Positions 42,748-50,704 of a stretch of DNA of 64,000 bases are shown one piece after another. A model generated the notes under the pieces. The model made no database searches. It was not told where the DNA came from and worked only from the letters and a program-made list of their open reading frames with translations. Numbering within the stretch: the first letter of the stretch is position 1; the number at the start of each line of letters is the position of its first letter. The stretch is taken from contig NZ_JAAAXJ010000003.1 of assembly GCF_009910705.1 (NCBI RefSeq), positions 372,001 to 436,000 of the forward strand, written 5' to 3'. The position numbers were made by a program, and so were the translations under genes. Source of the DNA: Microvirga arsenatis (GTDB lineage: Bacteria; Pseudomonadota; Alphaproteobacteria; Rhizobiales; Beijerinckiaceae).

Positions 42748-43596
42748 ATGGCGCGTTTTGCCGGAACCGAATCGTATGTGGCCACGGAGGACCTCACGGT
42801 TGCCGTCAATGCCGCGATCACGCTGGAGCGGCCGCTCCTGGTGAAGGGCGAGCCCGGCACGGGCAAGTCGGTCCTGGCGGAGGAGATCGCCCGGAGCCTG
42901 GGCGCCCCGCTGATCACCTGGCACATCAAGTCCACCACCAAGGCCCAGCAGGGGCTCTACGAGTACGATGCGGTCTCGCGCCTTCGCGACAGCCAGCTCG
43001 GCGACCCGCGGGTGTCGGACATCCGCAACTACATCAAGCGCGGCAAGCTGTGGGAGGCCTTCGCCTCTGACGTCCGCCCGGTGCTGCTGATCGACGAGAT
43101 CGACAAGGCCGACATCGAGTTCCCGAACGACCTCCTGCTCGAGCTCGACCGGATGGAGTTCTTCGTCTACGAGACGGGCGAAACGGTCAAAGCGGCCCAG
43201 CGCCCCATCGTCGTCATCACCTCCAACAACGAGAAGGAGCTCCCGGACGCGTTCCTGCGCCGCTGCTTCTTCCACTACATCAAGTTCCCGGACCCCGAGA
43301 CCATGGCCCGGATCGTCGAGGTGCATTACCCGGGCATCAAGCACCGGCTGGTCGAGGAGGCCCTCAAAATCTTCTTCGAGGTGCGCGAGGTCCCAGGCCT
43401 CAGGAAGAAGCCCTCGACCTCCGAGCTGCTCGACTGGCTCAAGCTCCTGCTCTCGGAGGATATCGGCCCCGAGCAGCTGCGCGAGCGCGACACCCGCAAG
43501 CTCATCCCGCCGCTCCATGGCGCCCTCCTGAAGAACGAGCAGGATGTGAGCCTGTTCGAGAAGCTGGCCTTCATCGCCCGGCGGGAGGGGCGCTGA
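42748..43596 (+). CDS. MoxR-type AAA+ ATPase
   Basis: A 282-residue AAA+ ATPase. Walker A is GEPGTGKS (residues 34-41), Walker B is VLLIDEIDKAD (about 112-122), sensor 1 is VVITSNNEKELPDAFLRRCF with the arginine finger, and sensor 2 lies in PSTSELLDWLKLLL. MoxR ATPases act as chaperones with VWA proteins to insert cofactors or assemble complexes (CoxD/CoxE, NorQ/NorD). The VWA partner gene lies nearby at 38097-39272. Start ATG 42748 follows GAGGAAGAG. The next gene, SixA-like, starts within this stop (TGATG), so they are coupled. Confidence 0.92.
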   Translation: MARFAGTESYVATEDLTVAVNAAITLERPLLVKGEPGTGKSVLAEEIARSLGAPLITWHIKSTTKAQQGLYEYDAVSRLRDSQLGDPRVSDIRNYIKRGKLWEAFASDVRPVLLIDEIDKADIEFPNDLLLELDRMEFFVYETGETVKAAQRPIVVITSNNEKELPDAFLRRCFFHYIKFPDPETMARIVEVHYPGIKHRLVEEALKIFFEVREVPGLRKKPSTSELLDWLKLLLSEDIGPEQLRERDTRKLIPPLHGALLKNEQDVSLFEKLAFIARREGR

Positions 43597-44120
43597 TGCT
43601 GCGCCTCCTGCTCCTCCGTCACGCCAAGGCCGCCTGGCCCGCGGGCATTCTCGACGTCGACCGGCCCCTCGCCCAGCGCGGGCAGGCGGCGGCGCTCCTC
43701 ATGGGCGGCTACCTGAAGAAGGAGCGGCTCGAGCCCGATCTCGCCATCGTCTCCTCGGCGCGGCGCACCCAGGAAACCTGGGAGCGGGTGCAGCCCTATC
43801 TCGGCGAGATCGAGATGCGGCCGGACGGGCGGATCTACGAGGCGCCCGTCAGCCGCCTCGTGGAGGTGGTGCGGGAGGTTGAGCCGGGAATCCGCACCCT
43901 GCTGGTCATCGGGCACAATCCCGGCTTCGAGGATCTCGCCAAGCTACTCATCGGCGAAGGCGACATGGACGGCATCCTCCGGCTCGGCCAGAAATTTCCC
44001 ACGGCGGGTCTCGCAGTGATCGACTTTGCCCTGGAACGCTGGGCCGATGTCGCGCACAAATCCGGCCGGCTCGACCGCTTCGTGACGCCGAAGTCGCTCG
44101 GCAGCGGCGAGGACGACTAG
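43596..44120 (+). CDS. SixA-like histidine phosphatase
   Basis: A 174-residue phosphatase of the histidine-phosphatase superfamily, branch SixA. The catalytic motif is LLLRHAKAAW (RHG variant, His at about residue 9), the second-arg region is SSARRTQETWERVQPYL, and the acid/His region is LLVIGHNPGFEDLAKLL. SixA dephosphorylates phospho-histidine on His-containing phosphotransfer domains or PtsO/NPr. It is translationally coupled to moxR and its stop overlaps the convergent acetyltransferase by 4 bp. Coupling to a MoxR gene could mean a shared role, but this is not documented. Confidence 0.88.
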   Translation: MLRLLLLRHAKAAWPAGILDVDRPLAQRGQAAALLMGGYLKKERLEPDLAIVSSARRTQETWERVQPYLGEIEMRPDGRIYEAPVSRLVEVVREVEPGIRTLLVIGHNPGFEDLAKLLIGEGDMDGILRLGQKFPTAGLAVIDFALERWADVAHKSGRLDRFVTPKSLGSGEDD

Positions 44121-44638
44121 GCCCCTCCTGACCCTGCCAGATCGAGATACAGCAGTTCCTCGTCGTAGAACGTGTCGCCGACCCGAAGGGCCTTGCGCTG
44201 GATCCCGTAAGGCTTGAATCCGAGCCCGTGATAGGTGCGCCGGGCTCCATCGTTCGTGAGTCCCACGGCCGCTTCCAGCATGATCACATGCTGGCAGGCA
44301 TGATCGATCACCTGTTGGACGAGCCTTTTGGCGATGTGGCGCCCGCGCCATTCCGCCTTCACGTAGACACCCCACAGAAGACCCTTGTGACGGGCCTTCA
44401 TCCGGTCGTAGACCGCAAAGCCCGCCATGCCGACGAGAGCGTGATCGGCAAAGGCCCCAAAGACCGCATTCGGGCTTGCGGACAGGCGCGCCCGGATCGT
44501 CTCGAGCGGTACCGAGACATCCTCCTCGTAGCTCGCGCCGAAGGCCTCTGGCGCGACGGTGAGCCCTTCGAGCCTCAGGGCGCGGAACGCTTCAGCGTCC
44601 GCTGGTTCGAGAGGACGGATCAGGATGTCTGAGGTCAT
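44117..44638 (-). CDS. GNAT-family N-acetyltransferase
   Basis: A 173-residue GNAT domain. ILIRPLEPADAEAFRALRLE begins the fold. The acetyl-CoA loop lies in LWGVYVKAEWRGRHIAKRLV (motif A, R-x-x-G-x-A with GRHIAK), then LEAAVGLTNDGARRTYHGLG (motif B), ending FKPYGIQRKALRVGDTFYDE. It transfers an acetyl group to an amine in the cytoplasm; the acceptor is unknown. ATG 44638 was chosen; the in-frame Met 31 codons upstream lacks homology-like content. It overlaps the convergent SixA gene by 4 bp. Confidence 0.9.
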   Translation of the reverse strand: MTSDILIRPLEPADAEAFRALRLEGLTVAPEAFGASYEEDVSVPLETIRARLSASPNAVFGAFADHALVGMAGFAVYDRMKARHKGLLWGVYVKAEWRGRHIAKRLVQQVIDHACQHVIMLEAAVGLTNDGARRTYHGLGFKPYGIQRKALRVGDTFYDEELLYLDLAGSGGA

Positions 44639-44787
44639 GGAGGTCCGCTGCCAGTGAGAGGCGTATTCGTGGAATGCACGATCCTCGCGGTCAAGGGAGG
44701 GGCTTGAGGATGAACCTATCCGCCCCACCATCGTTTGGCCTGAAACCTTCCTGATTGTTCCTGGCCGAAGCGGGGCTGATCCTCATC

Positions 44788-45858
44788 ATGCTGCCTCAGA
44801 CCTTTTATGCGCTCGTCCTTGCGGCTCGCGCGCTCCTGCCGGGCGAGTTTGATCCCGGAGGCGGGGGTGCCTTGCAGCCCGAGCCGCAGGCCGGGGCGGT
44901 GCGCTACGAACCCGGCACGCGCGAGGTCACCAACTGGCGCTCGGAGGCCGTCGATGCCCTGGAGCCGAAGCCCGTTGTGGCCATGGCCGCCCTGTTCCGG
45001 GCCGAGCGGCCCTTCGTGAGCCGCTGCGTGAAGCTCAACAACTACTGGTGCATCAAGAGCGCCCGCTGGAACGGGGAGATCGCCACGGACAGCGAGGGCC
45101 ATGTGGGCTTCGTCTCCGCCGAGCACGGAGCGGATGCCGCCGCCGCCCTGCTGCGGCGCTACTATCTGGAATTCAACCGCAAATCCGCCCTCGACATCGT
45201 GCGCCGCTGGGCGCCGGCCGAGTGCAACGTGGCGACCGGAATCGGCGGCCTTGCGGTTCTGGCGGTCAGGGGGATCGGCGGCACGGTGCGCGCTCAGTAC
45301 CTCGCCTCGCGCAGGCGGGGAGGGGCGGTGCGCTACACCGCGAAAGCGGGCCCCGGCGGCAGGCCCGGGCGCGTCTCCATGGTGATCCCGATGGCGCCGA
45401 AGACGCCGCAATACCGGGTGCCGAGCATCGCCGCCGGCATGGGCGAGAGGCCGAAGCCCGCCAAGCCGCCGGAGCCTCCTGTCGCTGCCCGCCGCAAGCC
45501 TGCGGAGCCCAACGCGACCGCATCGGTGGCACCAAAGCCCGCACCGAAGGTCCATAGTGCCATGGCCTGCCCCTCCGAGGAGCAGCGCCACCGCAATTAT
45601 GCGAGCCGCATGGTCGAGGGCCTGGGCCTGGGGCCTTCCGACGACCTGAAGCTCTTTGCGGAGGACGGCACGCCCCTGCCCAACCTTGCTCACGTGATGC
45701 TCGCCATGTCGGCCTTCGAGCTCGGAGCCCTGCGGGCGAGCCCCGACCTTGTGGAGGGCGCTATCGAGCGGGCGGTCGCGAGGGTGAAGGGAAGCGCACA
45801 ACCGGGTGCGCAGAAGGCCGAGCTCCCTGCAGGCGGGTCTCGGGCTCCGGAGCGTTAG
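44788..45858 (+). CDS. Hypothetical protein with central cysteine/tryptophan domain, function unknown
   Basis: A 356-residue protein that I cannot place firmly. Its N-terminus (MLPQTFYALVLAARALLPGE) is mildly hydrophobic. A central domain (about residues 75-150) has CVKLNNYWCIKSARWNGEIA, GHVGFVSAEHGADAAAALLR and RYYLEFNRKSALDIVRRWAP. That resembles the phage-derived P5/lysozyme-like domain that begins with a GN(P/Y)xNI/W motif, but the match is only by eye. Residues about 215-270 are Pro/Ala/Lys-rich. A final helical block lies at about 275-330. TTG at 44755 is an alternative start. It is divergent from the acetyltransferase gene and lies before ycjX. Confidence 0.55.
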   Translation: MLPQTFYALVLAARALLPGEFDPGGGGALQPEPQAGAVRYEPGTREVTNWRSEAVDALEPKPVVAMAALFRAERPFVSRCVKLNNYWCIKSARWNGEIATDSEGHVGFVSAEHGADAAAALLRRYYLEFNRKSALDIVRRWAPAECNVATGIGGLAVLAVRGIGGTVRAQYLASRRRGGAVRYTAKAGPGGRPGRVSMVIPMAPKTPQYRVPSIAAGMGERPKPAKPPEPPVAARRKPAEPNATASVAPKPAPKVHSAMACPSEEQRHRNYASRMVEGLGLGPSDDLKLFAEDGTPLPNLAHVMLAMSAFELGALRASPDLVEGAIERAVARVKGSAQPGAQKAELPAGGSRAPER

Positions 45859-45927
45859 ACGCGCCTTGCGCGTTAGGACTTCAAGCCCCACCTGTAAGCT
45901 TGGCTTGAGAGCAGTAGGTTCATCTTC

Positions 45928-47376
45928 GTGTCCGTCATCACCGATCTCGCCTCCCGCGCCGGCTCCGCGGCGCAATCGCTCTGGGAGGCCTCCGGCCAGC
46001 TGATCCAGCCCTCCCTCCGCCTCGGCGTCACCGGGCTCGCCCGCTCGGGCAAGACCGTCTTCACCACCGCTCTCGTCCATCATCTGACCCGCGGCACGAG
46101 CCTGCCGGCCTTCCGGGCTTCGGCCGAGGGCCGGATCAGGCGCGCGCACCTGGCGCATCAGCCTGACGACGCCGTGCCGCGCTTTCCCTTCGAGGAGCAC
46201 ATGGCGGCTCTCACCGAGGGCCGCCGCTGGCCGCAATCCACGAACCGGATCAGCGAGCTGCGGGTCGACATCGAATACGAGCGCAAGACCGGCTGGCGCA
46301 CGGGCCCCGCCTCGCTCGCCCTCGACATCGTGGATTATCCCGGCGAATGGCTGCTCGACCTGGCGCTTCTCGATGCAGGCTATGCCGAGTGGTCCCGCCA
46401 GACGGTTCAAGCGAGCCGCAGGCGCGACCGCGCGCCCGTTGCGGGACCCTGGCACGAGGCTCTGAAAACCCTCGATCCCTCAGGCCCTTCCGACGAGGTG
46501 CTCGCATCGAAGGCAAGCGAAGCCTTCAAGGAGTACCTGACGGGCCTGCGCGCGGGGGCCGAGGCGGTGGCGACGACGCCCCCGGGCCGCTTCCTCATGC
46601 CGGGCGATCTCGCCGGCTCGCCCGCTCTCACCTTCGCGCCGCTCGACCTGGCGCAGGGCCAGGCCATCGCGCCGGGGAGCTTCGCAGCCCTCATGGAACG
46701 GCGCTTCGAGGCCTACAAGACCCATGTGGTCCGCCCCTTCTTCCGCGATCACTTCCAGCGCATCGACCGGCAGATCGTGCTGGTGGACGTGCTCGCCGCC
46801 ATCGATGCGGGACCTGCGGCGCTGGCCGAACTCGAGGAGGCGCTGGATCAGGTGCTGATGGCCTTCCGCATCGGGCGCAACACGCTCCTCTCCCGGCTGT
46901 TTTCGCCCCGCGCCGACCGGGTTCTCTTTGCCGCGACGAAGGCCGACCACATCCACCACACCGATCACGACCGGCTCGATGCGATCCTGCGCCTGCTCGT
47001 GAACCGCGCCTCGCGGCGGACCGAGGCCGCGGGGGCGCGGGTCGGCACGGTGGCGCTGGCCTCCGTCCGCGCGACCCGCGAGACGACCATCCGCGAGGGG
47101 CGCGAGACCCTGCGCGCCGTGGCCGGCATTCCGGAGGCGGGCGAGCGGGTCGGCGAGGAGGTCTTCGACGGGGAGGCCGAGGCGGCAATCTTTCCCGGAG
47201 AGCTTCCGGAGACGGCGGAGGCCGTGTTCCAGGGCGCGGTGCCGCCGGGCTCCCTGCGCTTCCCGCGCTTCCGCCCTCCGAAGCTGCCGGTGGATGCGGC
47301 GGGCCGCATGGCCAAGATGCCCCACATCCGCCTCGACCGCGCCCTTGAATTCCTGCTGGGGGACCGTTTCGCATGA
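45928..47376 (+). CDS. ycjX: YcjX-family P-loop GTPase
   Basis: A 482-residue protein of the YcjX (DUF463) family. The P-loop is GLARSGKT (residues 36-43), preceded by the hallmark SLRLGVTGLARSGKTVFTTA. Switch-like residues lie in LALDIVDYPGEWLLDL and the second half has HFQRIDRQIVLVDVLAAID and LFAATKADHIH. YcjX is a stress-responsive GTPase in the phage-shock gene neighbourhood of enterobacteria. The start is GTG at 45928, and the stop overlaps the ycjF start by 4 bp (ATGA). The cellular role in alphaproteobacteria is not established. The pair is a two-gene operon here with no psp genes nearby. Confidence 0.92.
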   Translation: MSVITDLASRAGSAAQSLWEASGQLIQPSLRLGVTGLARSGKTVFTTALVHHLTRGTSLPAFRASAEGRIRRAHLAHQPDDAVPRFPFEEHMAALTEGRRWPQSTNRISELRVDIEYERKTGWRTGPASLALDIVDYPGEWLLDLALLDAGYAEWSRQTVQASRRRDRAPVAGPWHEALKTLDPSGPSDEVLASKASEAFKEYLTGLRAGAEAVATTPPGRFLMPGDLAGSPALTFAPLDLAQGQAIAPGSFAALMERRFEAYKTHVVRPFFRDHFQRIDRQIVLVDVLAAIDAGPAALAELEEALDQVLMAFRIGRNTLLSRLFSPRADRVLFAATKADHIHHTDHDRLDAILRLLVNRASRRTEAAGARVGTVALASVRATRETTIREGRETLRAVAGIPEAGERVGEEVFDGEAEAAIFPGELPETAEAVFQGAVPPGSLRFPRFRPPKLPVDAAGRMAKMPHIRLDRALEFLLGDRFA

Positions 47377-48359
47377 GCCGCCAACCGCGCGCCTATCGCC
47401 TGGACGATCCGAACATCTCCGCCGGCGCCGTGCAGGTCACGGAGGAGCCCTTCGATGCCATCGAGGCCGCGGACGGCATCGTGGTGCCCATGGGCGAGAA
47501 GCGGCGGGCGCCCTGGCTCGGCATCCTGCTCTCGGCGCTGTCCGGCCTCCTCCTGCTTGGGTTGGGCCTGGCGGTCGAGACCCTGATCGTGGACCTCTAT
47601 GCCATCGCCCCCGGGCTGGGCTGGCTGGCGCTCGCCCTCGCGGCTCTGGCCCTGCTGGCCTTCCTGGCGCTCGTCGGGCGCGAGATCTCCGGCATCTGGC
47701 GCGAGCAGAAGATCGAGAGCCTGCGCGAGGCGGCGGTGGATGCGCTCGCCGTGAAGGATCACAAGGCGGCCAAGGGCATCGTCGCCGATCTCATCGGCCT
47801 CTATGGCGGTCGCTCCGCCGCCACGCAGGGGAGCGCGCGGCTCAAGGCCCTCACCGACGAGATCATCGATGCTGACGACCGCCTCGCCATCGCGGAGCGG
47901 GAGCTCCTCGCGCCCCTCGACGCCCAGGCAAAGCGGGCGATCGCGGGAGCGGCGCAGCAGGTTTCCCTCGTGACGGCGGTGAGCCCGCGAGCCATCGTCG
48001 ATGTGGCCTTCGTGATCTTCGCGGCGGTCCGCCTCCTGCGCACCCTGGCGCGGATCTATGGCGGGCGGCCGGGCCTGCTCGGTTTCCTGCGGCTCGCCAA
48101 GGCCGCCTTCAACCATCTGGCCGTCACGGGAGGCGTGGCCGTCGGCGACAGCCTCATGCAGCAGGTGCTGGGGCTGGGCCTCGCGGCGCGGATCTCCGCC
48201 AAGCTCGGGGAGGGGGTGCTGAACGGCCTCATGACGGCCCGGTTCGGCTTGGCGGCCCTCTCCGTCTGCCGGCCACTCCCCTTCATCCGCGAGGAGGCGC
48301 CCAAGATCGGGGATGTGGCCGGCGAACTCATCAGCCGGGCGGAGGCCGCCGCCTCCTGA
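47373..48359 (+). CDS. ycjF: YcjF-family (TIGR01620) membrane protein
   Basis: A 328-residue protein with two hydrophobic helices near residues 47-68 and 79-100 and a C-terminal DUF697-like domain (about 185-320, VSPRAIVDVAFVIFAAVRLL; YGGRPGLLGFLRLAKAAFNH). This matches YcjF/TIGR01620, always found next to YcjX. The start overlaps the ycjX stop by 4 bp, so the two are made together. The pair is thought to act at the cytoplasmic membrane under envelope stress. No psp operon is nearby. Confidence 0.9.
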   Translation: MSRQPRAYRLDDPNISAGAVQVTEEPFDAIEAADGIVVPMGEKRRAPWLGILLSALSGLLLLGLGLAVETLIVDLYAIAPGLGWLALALAALALLAFLALVGREISGIWREQKIESLREAAVDALAVKDHKAAKGIVADLIGLYGGRSAATQGSARLKALTDEIIDADDRLAIAERELLAPLDAQAKRAIAGAAQQVSLVTAVSPRAIVDVAFVIFAAVRLLRTLARIYGGRPGLLGFLRLAKAAFNHLAVTGGVAVGDSLMQQVLGLGLAARISAKLGEGVLNGLMTARFGLAALSVCRPLPFIREEAPKIGDVAGELISRAEAAAS

Positions 48360-48427
48360 GGCCGAGCCCGTCCCGACGGGTGCGACATATCGTGCAGCTT
48401 GGGCCTTGCGGCTGTCTTTCCAAGCCC

Positions 48428-48447
48428 GGCAGGGTTTGCGCCCTGCC
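48428..48447. promoter_or_regulatory. Short hairpin downstream of ycjF
   Basis: GGCAGGG and CCCTGCC around a 6-nt loop, 69 bp past the ycjF stop. There is no T-tract, so it is a weak terminator candidate at best. The 181-bp ycjF-dksA gap otherwise contains only the candidate dksA promoter. Confidence 0.35.
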
Positions 48448-48477
48448 TCTTAGACAAAGCGATGACACTTAATCTCG

Positions 48478-48506
48478 TTGTCGTGGCCCCTGCTTGCCTA
48501 TATAGG
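48478..48506 (+). promoter_or_regulatory. Candidate sigma-70 promoter of dksA
   Basis: TTGTCG (48478-48483) and TATAGG (48501-48506) are separated by 17 bp, a good housekeeping spacing, 35 bp before the dksA start codon. TATATA at 48499 is an alternative -10. Motif call only. Confidence 0.45.
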
Positions 48507-48540
48507 GGCGCCACAGCTCATCGGGGAAGAACGGCTGAAC

Positions 48541-48960
48541 ATGACTGATAGCGTGATCGATGAAGGCTACCGTCCGTCAGAAGACGAACCTTTCATGAAT
48601 GAACGGCAAAGGGAGTACTTCAGGCGCAAGCTGATCCGTTGGAAGAACGATATCCTCAAGGAGGCTCAGGAAACCCTCGCGACCTTGCAGAGCGAGAACG
48701 AGAACCATCCTGATCTTGCGGATCGCGCCTCCTCCGAGACGGATCGCGCCATCGAGCTTCGTGCCCGGGACCGTCAGCGCAAGCTGATCGCCAAGATCGA
48801 TGCGGCCCTGGCGCGGATCGAGGACGGCTCCTACGGCTATTGCGAGGAGACGGGCGATCCGATCTCTCTCAAGCGGCTCGAGGCCCGCCCGATTGCAACC
48901 CTGTCCCTCGAGGCGCAGGAGCGCCACGAGCGGAACGAGAGGGTCTACCGGGACGATTGA
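48541..48960 (+). CDS. dksA: RNA polymerase-binding transcription factor DksA
   Basis: A 139-residue DksA. The coiled-coil region carries FRRKLIRWKNDILKEAQETL, with DLADRASSETDRAIELRARD at the tip, including the Asp and Ala residues that act in the polymerase secondary channel. The C-terminal domain GYCEETGDPISLKRLEARPI followed by ATLSLEAQERHE lacks three of the four canonical zinc Cys (CxxC..CxxC becomes CEET..ATLS). This form is usual in rhizobial DksA and is expected to fold without zinc. It reprograms transcription together with ppGpp in starvation. The start ATG 48541 follows a GGGGAAGAA site. A strong terminator follows. Confidence 0.93.
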   Translation: MTDSVIDEGYRPSEDEPFMNERQREYFRRKLIRWKNDILKEAQETLATLQSENENHPDLADRASSETDRAIELRARDRQRKLIAKIDAALARIEDGSYGYCEETGDPISLKRLEARPIATLSLEAQERHERNERVYRDD

Positions 48961-48980
48961 GGACCGGCATTCCGAAATGG

Positions 48981-49008
48981 AAAAGGGCTCCGCTTGCGGA
49001 GCCCTTTT
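48981..49008. terminator. Bidirectional terminator between dksA and fliO-like gene
   Basis: AAAAGGGCTCCG, a 4-nt loop CTTG, and the perfect complement CGGAGCCCTTTT. A-tract and T-tract on either side let it end both dksA and the convergent fliO-like gene (stop at 49042). Confidence 0.92.
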
Positions 49009-49041
49009 CGTTTGCACGACCGGTTCGTGGCGGCGAGCCCG

Positions 49042-50319
49042 TCACCCCTTCTTGCTGGGATCGAGCGGGCGGCCGAGCAGGCGGGCGAATTCCGCCTCGA
49101 TGTCCTCGACCGAGAAGGGATCCGCCGGCTTCTGGGAAGCCGGAGGCGGCTCCTTGGCCTGGGGCGGCAGGGGCGCCGCAACCGGCGGCCGGGGAGGAGG
49201 CGGGGGGGCAGGCGGTGTTGCGGGCCGCACCAGTTCGACTGCCGGAGCCGGCTGAACCGGAGCCGTGGCTTCCGGCTCCTCCTCGGCAAAGGCGTCGTCC
49301 TTCTGCCGCTCCTCGTAGCCGTCTGCTGGCTCCTCCGGGGCGACGGGATCGAGGCGGTCTTCCTCCTCGTCCCTGACGTCGTCGTAGACGGCAGGCTCAT
49401 GGATGGCAGGCGCCGCAGGCGGTGCGGGAGGGGCCACAGGCGCTACCGAAGGCGGAGTCACGGGGCTCGCCGGGCGCTTGAGCGCCTCCTCGAGCTGCTT
49501 GGCCATGTCGGAGAGAAGGGCCGCGTCGGGACCCGACCGCTCGGAGGCGGCGGGACGCTCGACCGGGGCCGGCTGGGGCGGGCGAACGGGCTCGGGGGGT
49601 GCCGGGGGCACGGGGGTCGGCCTGGATTGGAACGGTGGGGGCGTGAAATGCGGACGGGGCTCCGGACGCTCCTCCGGAAGCGCGGGGATGGGGGGAGCGC
49701 TCGGCGCAGGAGGCGTCCTGGCCTCGGCGCGCAATCCCTGGATCGCCGGGGGAGCCGATGCGGCGACGGCATCAGGCTTCAGCACAGGCTCGCGGTGAGC
49801 CGATGCCGGCGCGCTCGCGGTCGCGATCGGAGAAAGCTCCTCGTCGATGTCGGATTCCTCCGAGGGGCGGCGCACGAAGGCGCCGAGCTGGGCGGCGAGC
49901 TGGCTCTCGATGGAAGGACGTCCGTTCGGCTCGACCTGGGGAGCGCGGGGAGCCTGATCGACCGGCGGCTCGAGGCGCTCGGGACCCGGATCGACGGACG
50001 GAGCGGGAATGCGCGCGCCTGCCACGCGAACGATGTTGGTCTCGATCACCACGTCGTTCGGGCCGCCGATGAGGAGCAGATGCTCGACGTTGTCCCGGCG
50101 CAGCAGGAGGAGTTGGCGCTGGCGGTCGAGATCATACACGTCGACGATGCCGAGCCGGGGCTGGCGGCTGCGGCCGCGATCGCTGCCCGGCATCATGAGG
50201 CGGGCGCCTGTCAGCTTGCGGAAGACGACACCGAACAGCACGAGCAGGATCAGGATGATCGCAAACGCAATCGCGAATTGGACTGCTCGTGATGCTTCGA
50301 GACCAAAAAGAGATGACAC
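49042..50319 (-). CDS. FliO-like protein with long proline-rich C-terminal tail
   Basis: A 425-residue protein. Residues 12-34 form one transmembrane helix. The block at about 53-93 (RQPRLGIVDVYDLDRQRQLL; LLRRDNVEHLLLIGGPNDVV) is the FliO family core. The rest (about 100-400) is Pro/Ala/Glu-rich and probably unstructured, and the last 25 residues (FSVEDIEAEFARLLGRPL) form a conserved short end helix. FliO normally helps assemble the flagellar export gate FliP, but it is 100-150 residues long and lies in a flagellar operon. Here there are no flagellar genes and the neighbours are dksA and cckA. A CtrA box lies 85 bp upstream of its start. Confidence 0.78.
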   Translation of the reverse strand: MSSLFGLEASRAVQFAIAFAIILILLVLFGVVFRKLTGARLMMPGSDRGRSRQPRLGIVDVYDLDRQRQLLLLRRDNVEHLLLIGGPNDVVIETNIVRVAGARIPAPSVDPGPERLEPPVDQAPRAPQVEPNGRPSIESQLAAQLGAFVRRPSEESDIDEELSPIATASAPASAHREPVLKPDAVAASAPPAIQGLRAEARTPPAPSAPPIPALPEERPEPRPHFTPPPFQSRPTPVPPAPPEPVRPPQPAPVERPAASERSGPDAALLSDMAKQLEEALKRPASPVTPPSVAPVAPPAPPAAPAIHEPAVYDDVRDEEEDRLDPVAPEEPADGYEERQKDDAFAEEEPEATAPVQPAPAVELVRPATPPAPPPPPRPPVAAPLPPQAKEPPPASQKPADPFSVEDIEAEFARLLGRPLDPSKKG

Positions 50320-50403
50320 GTTGTACTCTCAAGTGTTAGCCGGCCTTCGCAGGCCACTTCTGTGTTGGTTGTACCACATTGACTGCCAAAGCCAGCGGCA
50401 AGG

Positions 50404-50419
50404 TTAACAGATGGTTAAC
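50404..50419. promoter_or_regulatory. CtrA box in the fliO-like/cckA intergenic region
   Basis: TTAACAGATGGTTAAC is an exact TTAA-N7-TTAAC CtrA motif. On the opposite strand it also contains TTAACCAT. It lies 85 bp from the fliO-like start and 286 bp from cckA, so the former is the more likely target. The rest of this 385-bp gap holds no gene that I can support; a small open frame at 50411-50689 lacks any family signal. Confidence 0.65.
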
Positions 50420-50704
50420 AGCCTCCGGCCCGCGCATGCAGGTCTGCGGTCGGGAACGGATCCCGGCGATCCGTCCAAGATGGGTCGGACTTGCGTTTCA
50501 TCAAGCAAAATAAGGATTTCCTATGACGCCCACGCTCCGCACGAGGCGTGCGGCGCCGTTCCGGCCCTTGCGCTCACGCAGGTTGGAGCCTTAGAGGTCA
50601 GTCAAGAATTGCCGTGTATCCTGACCGGCGAAGATCAAGCGGCGGCTGCAATCCTGCGTCCGGTGCCGGGAGGCACGCCCGCCCGTTGAGGATGTTGATG
50701 CTCC

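Noticed and set aside
50411-50689. A 92-codon open frame in the fliO-cckA gap
   Set aside because: No family signal, no clear ribosome site, and it starts inside the CtrA box; most likely chance.
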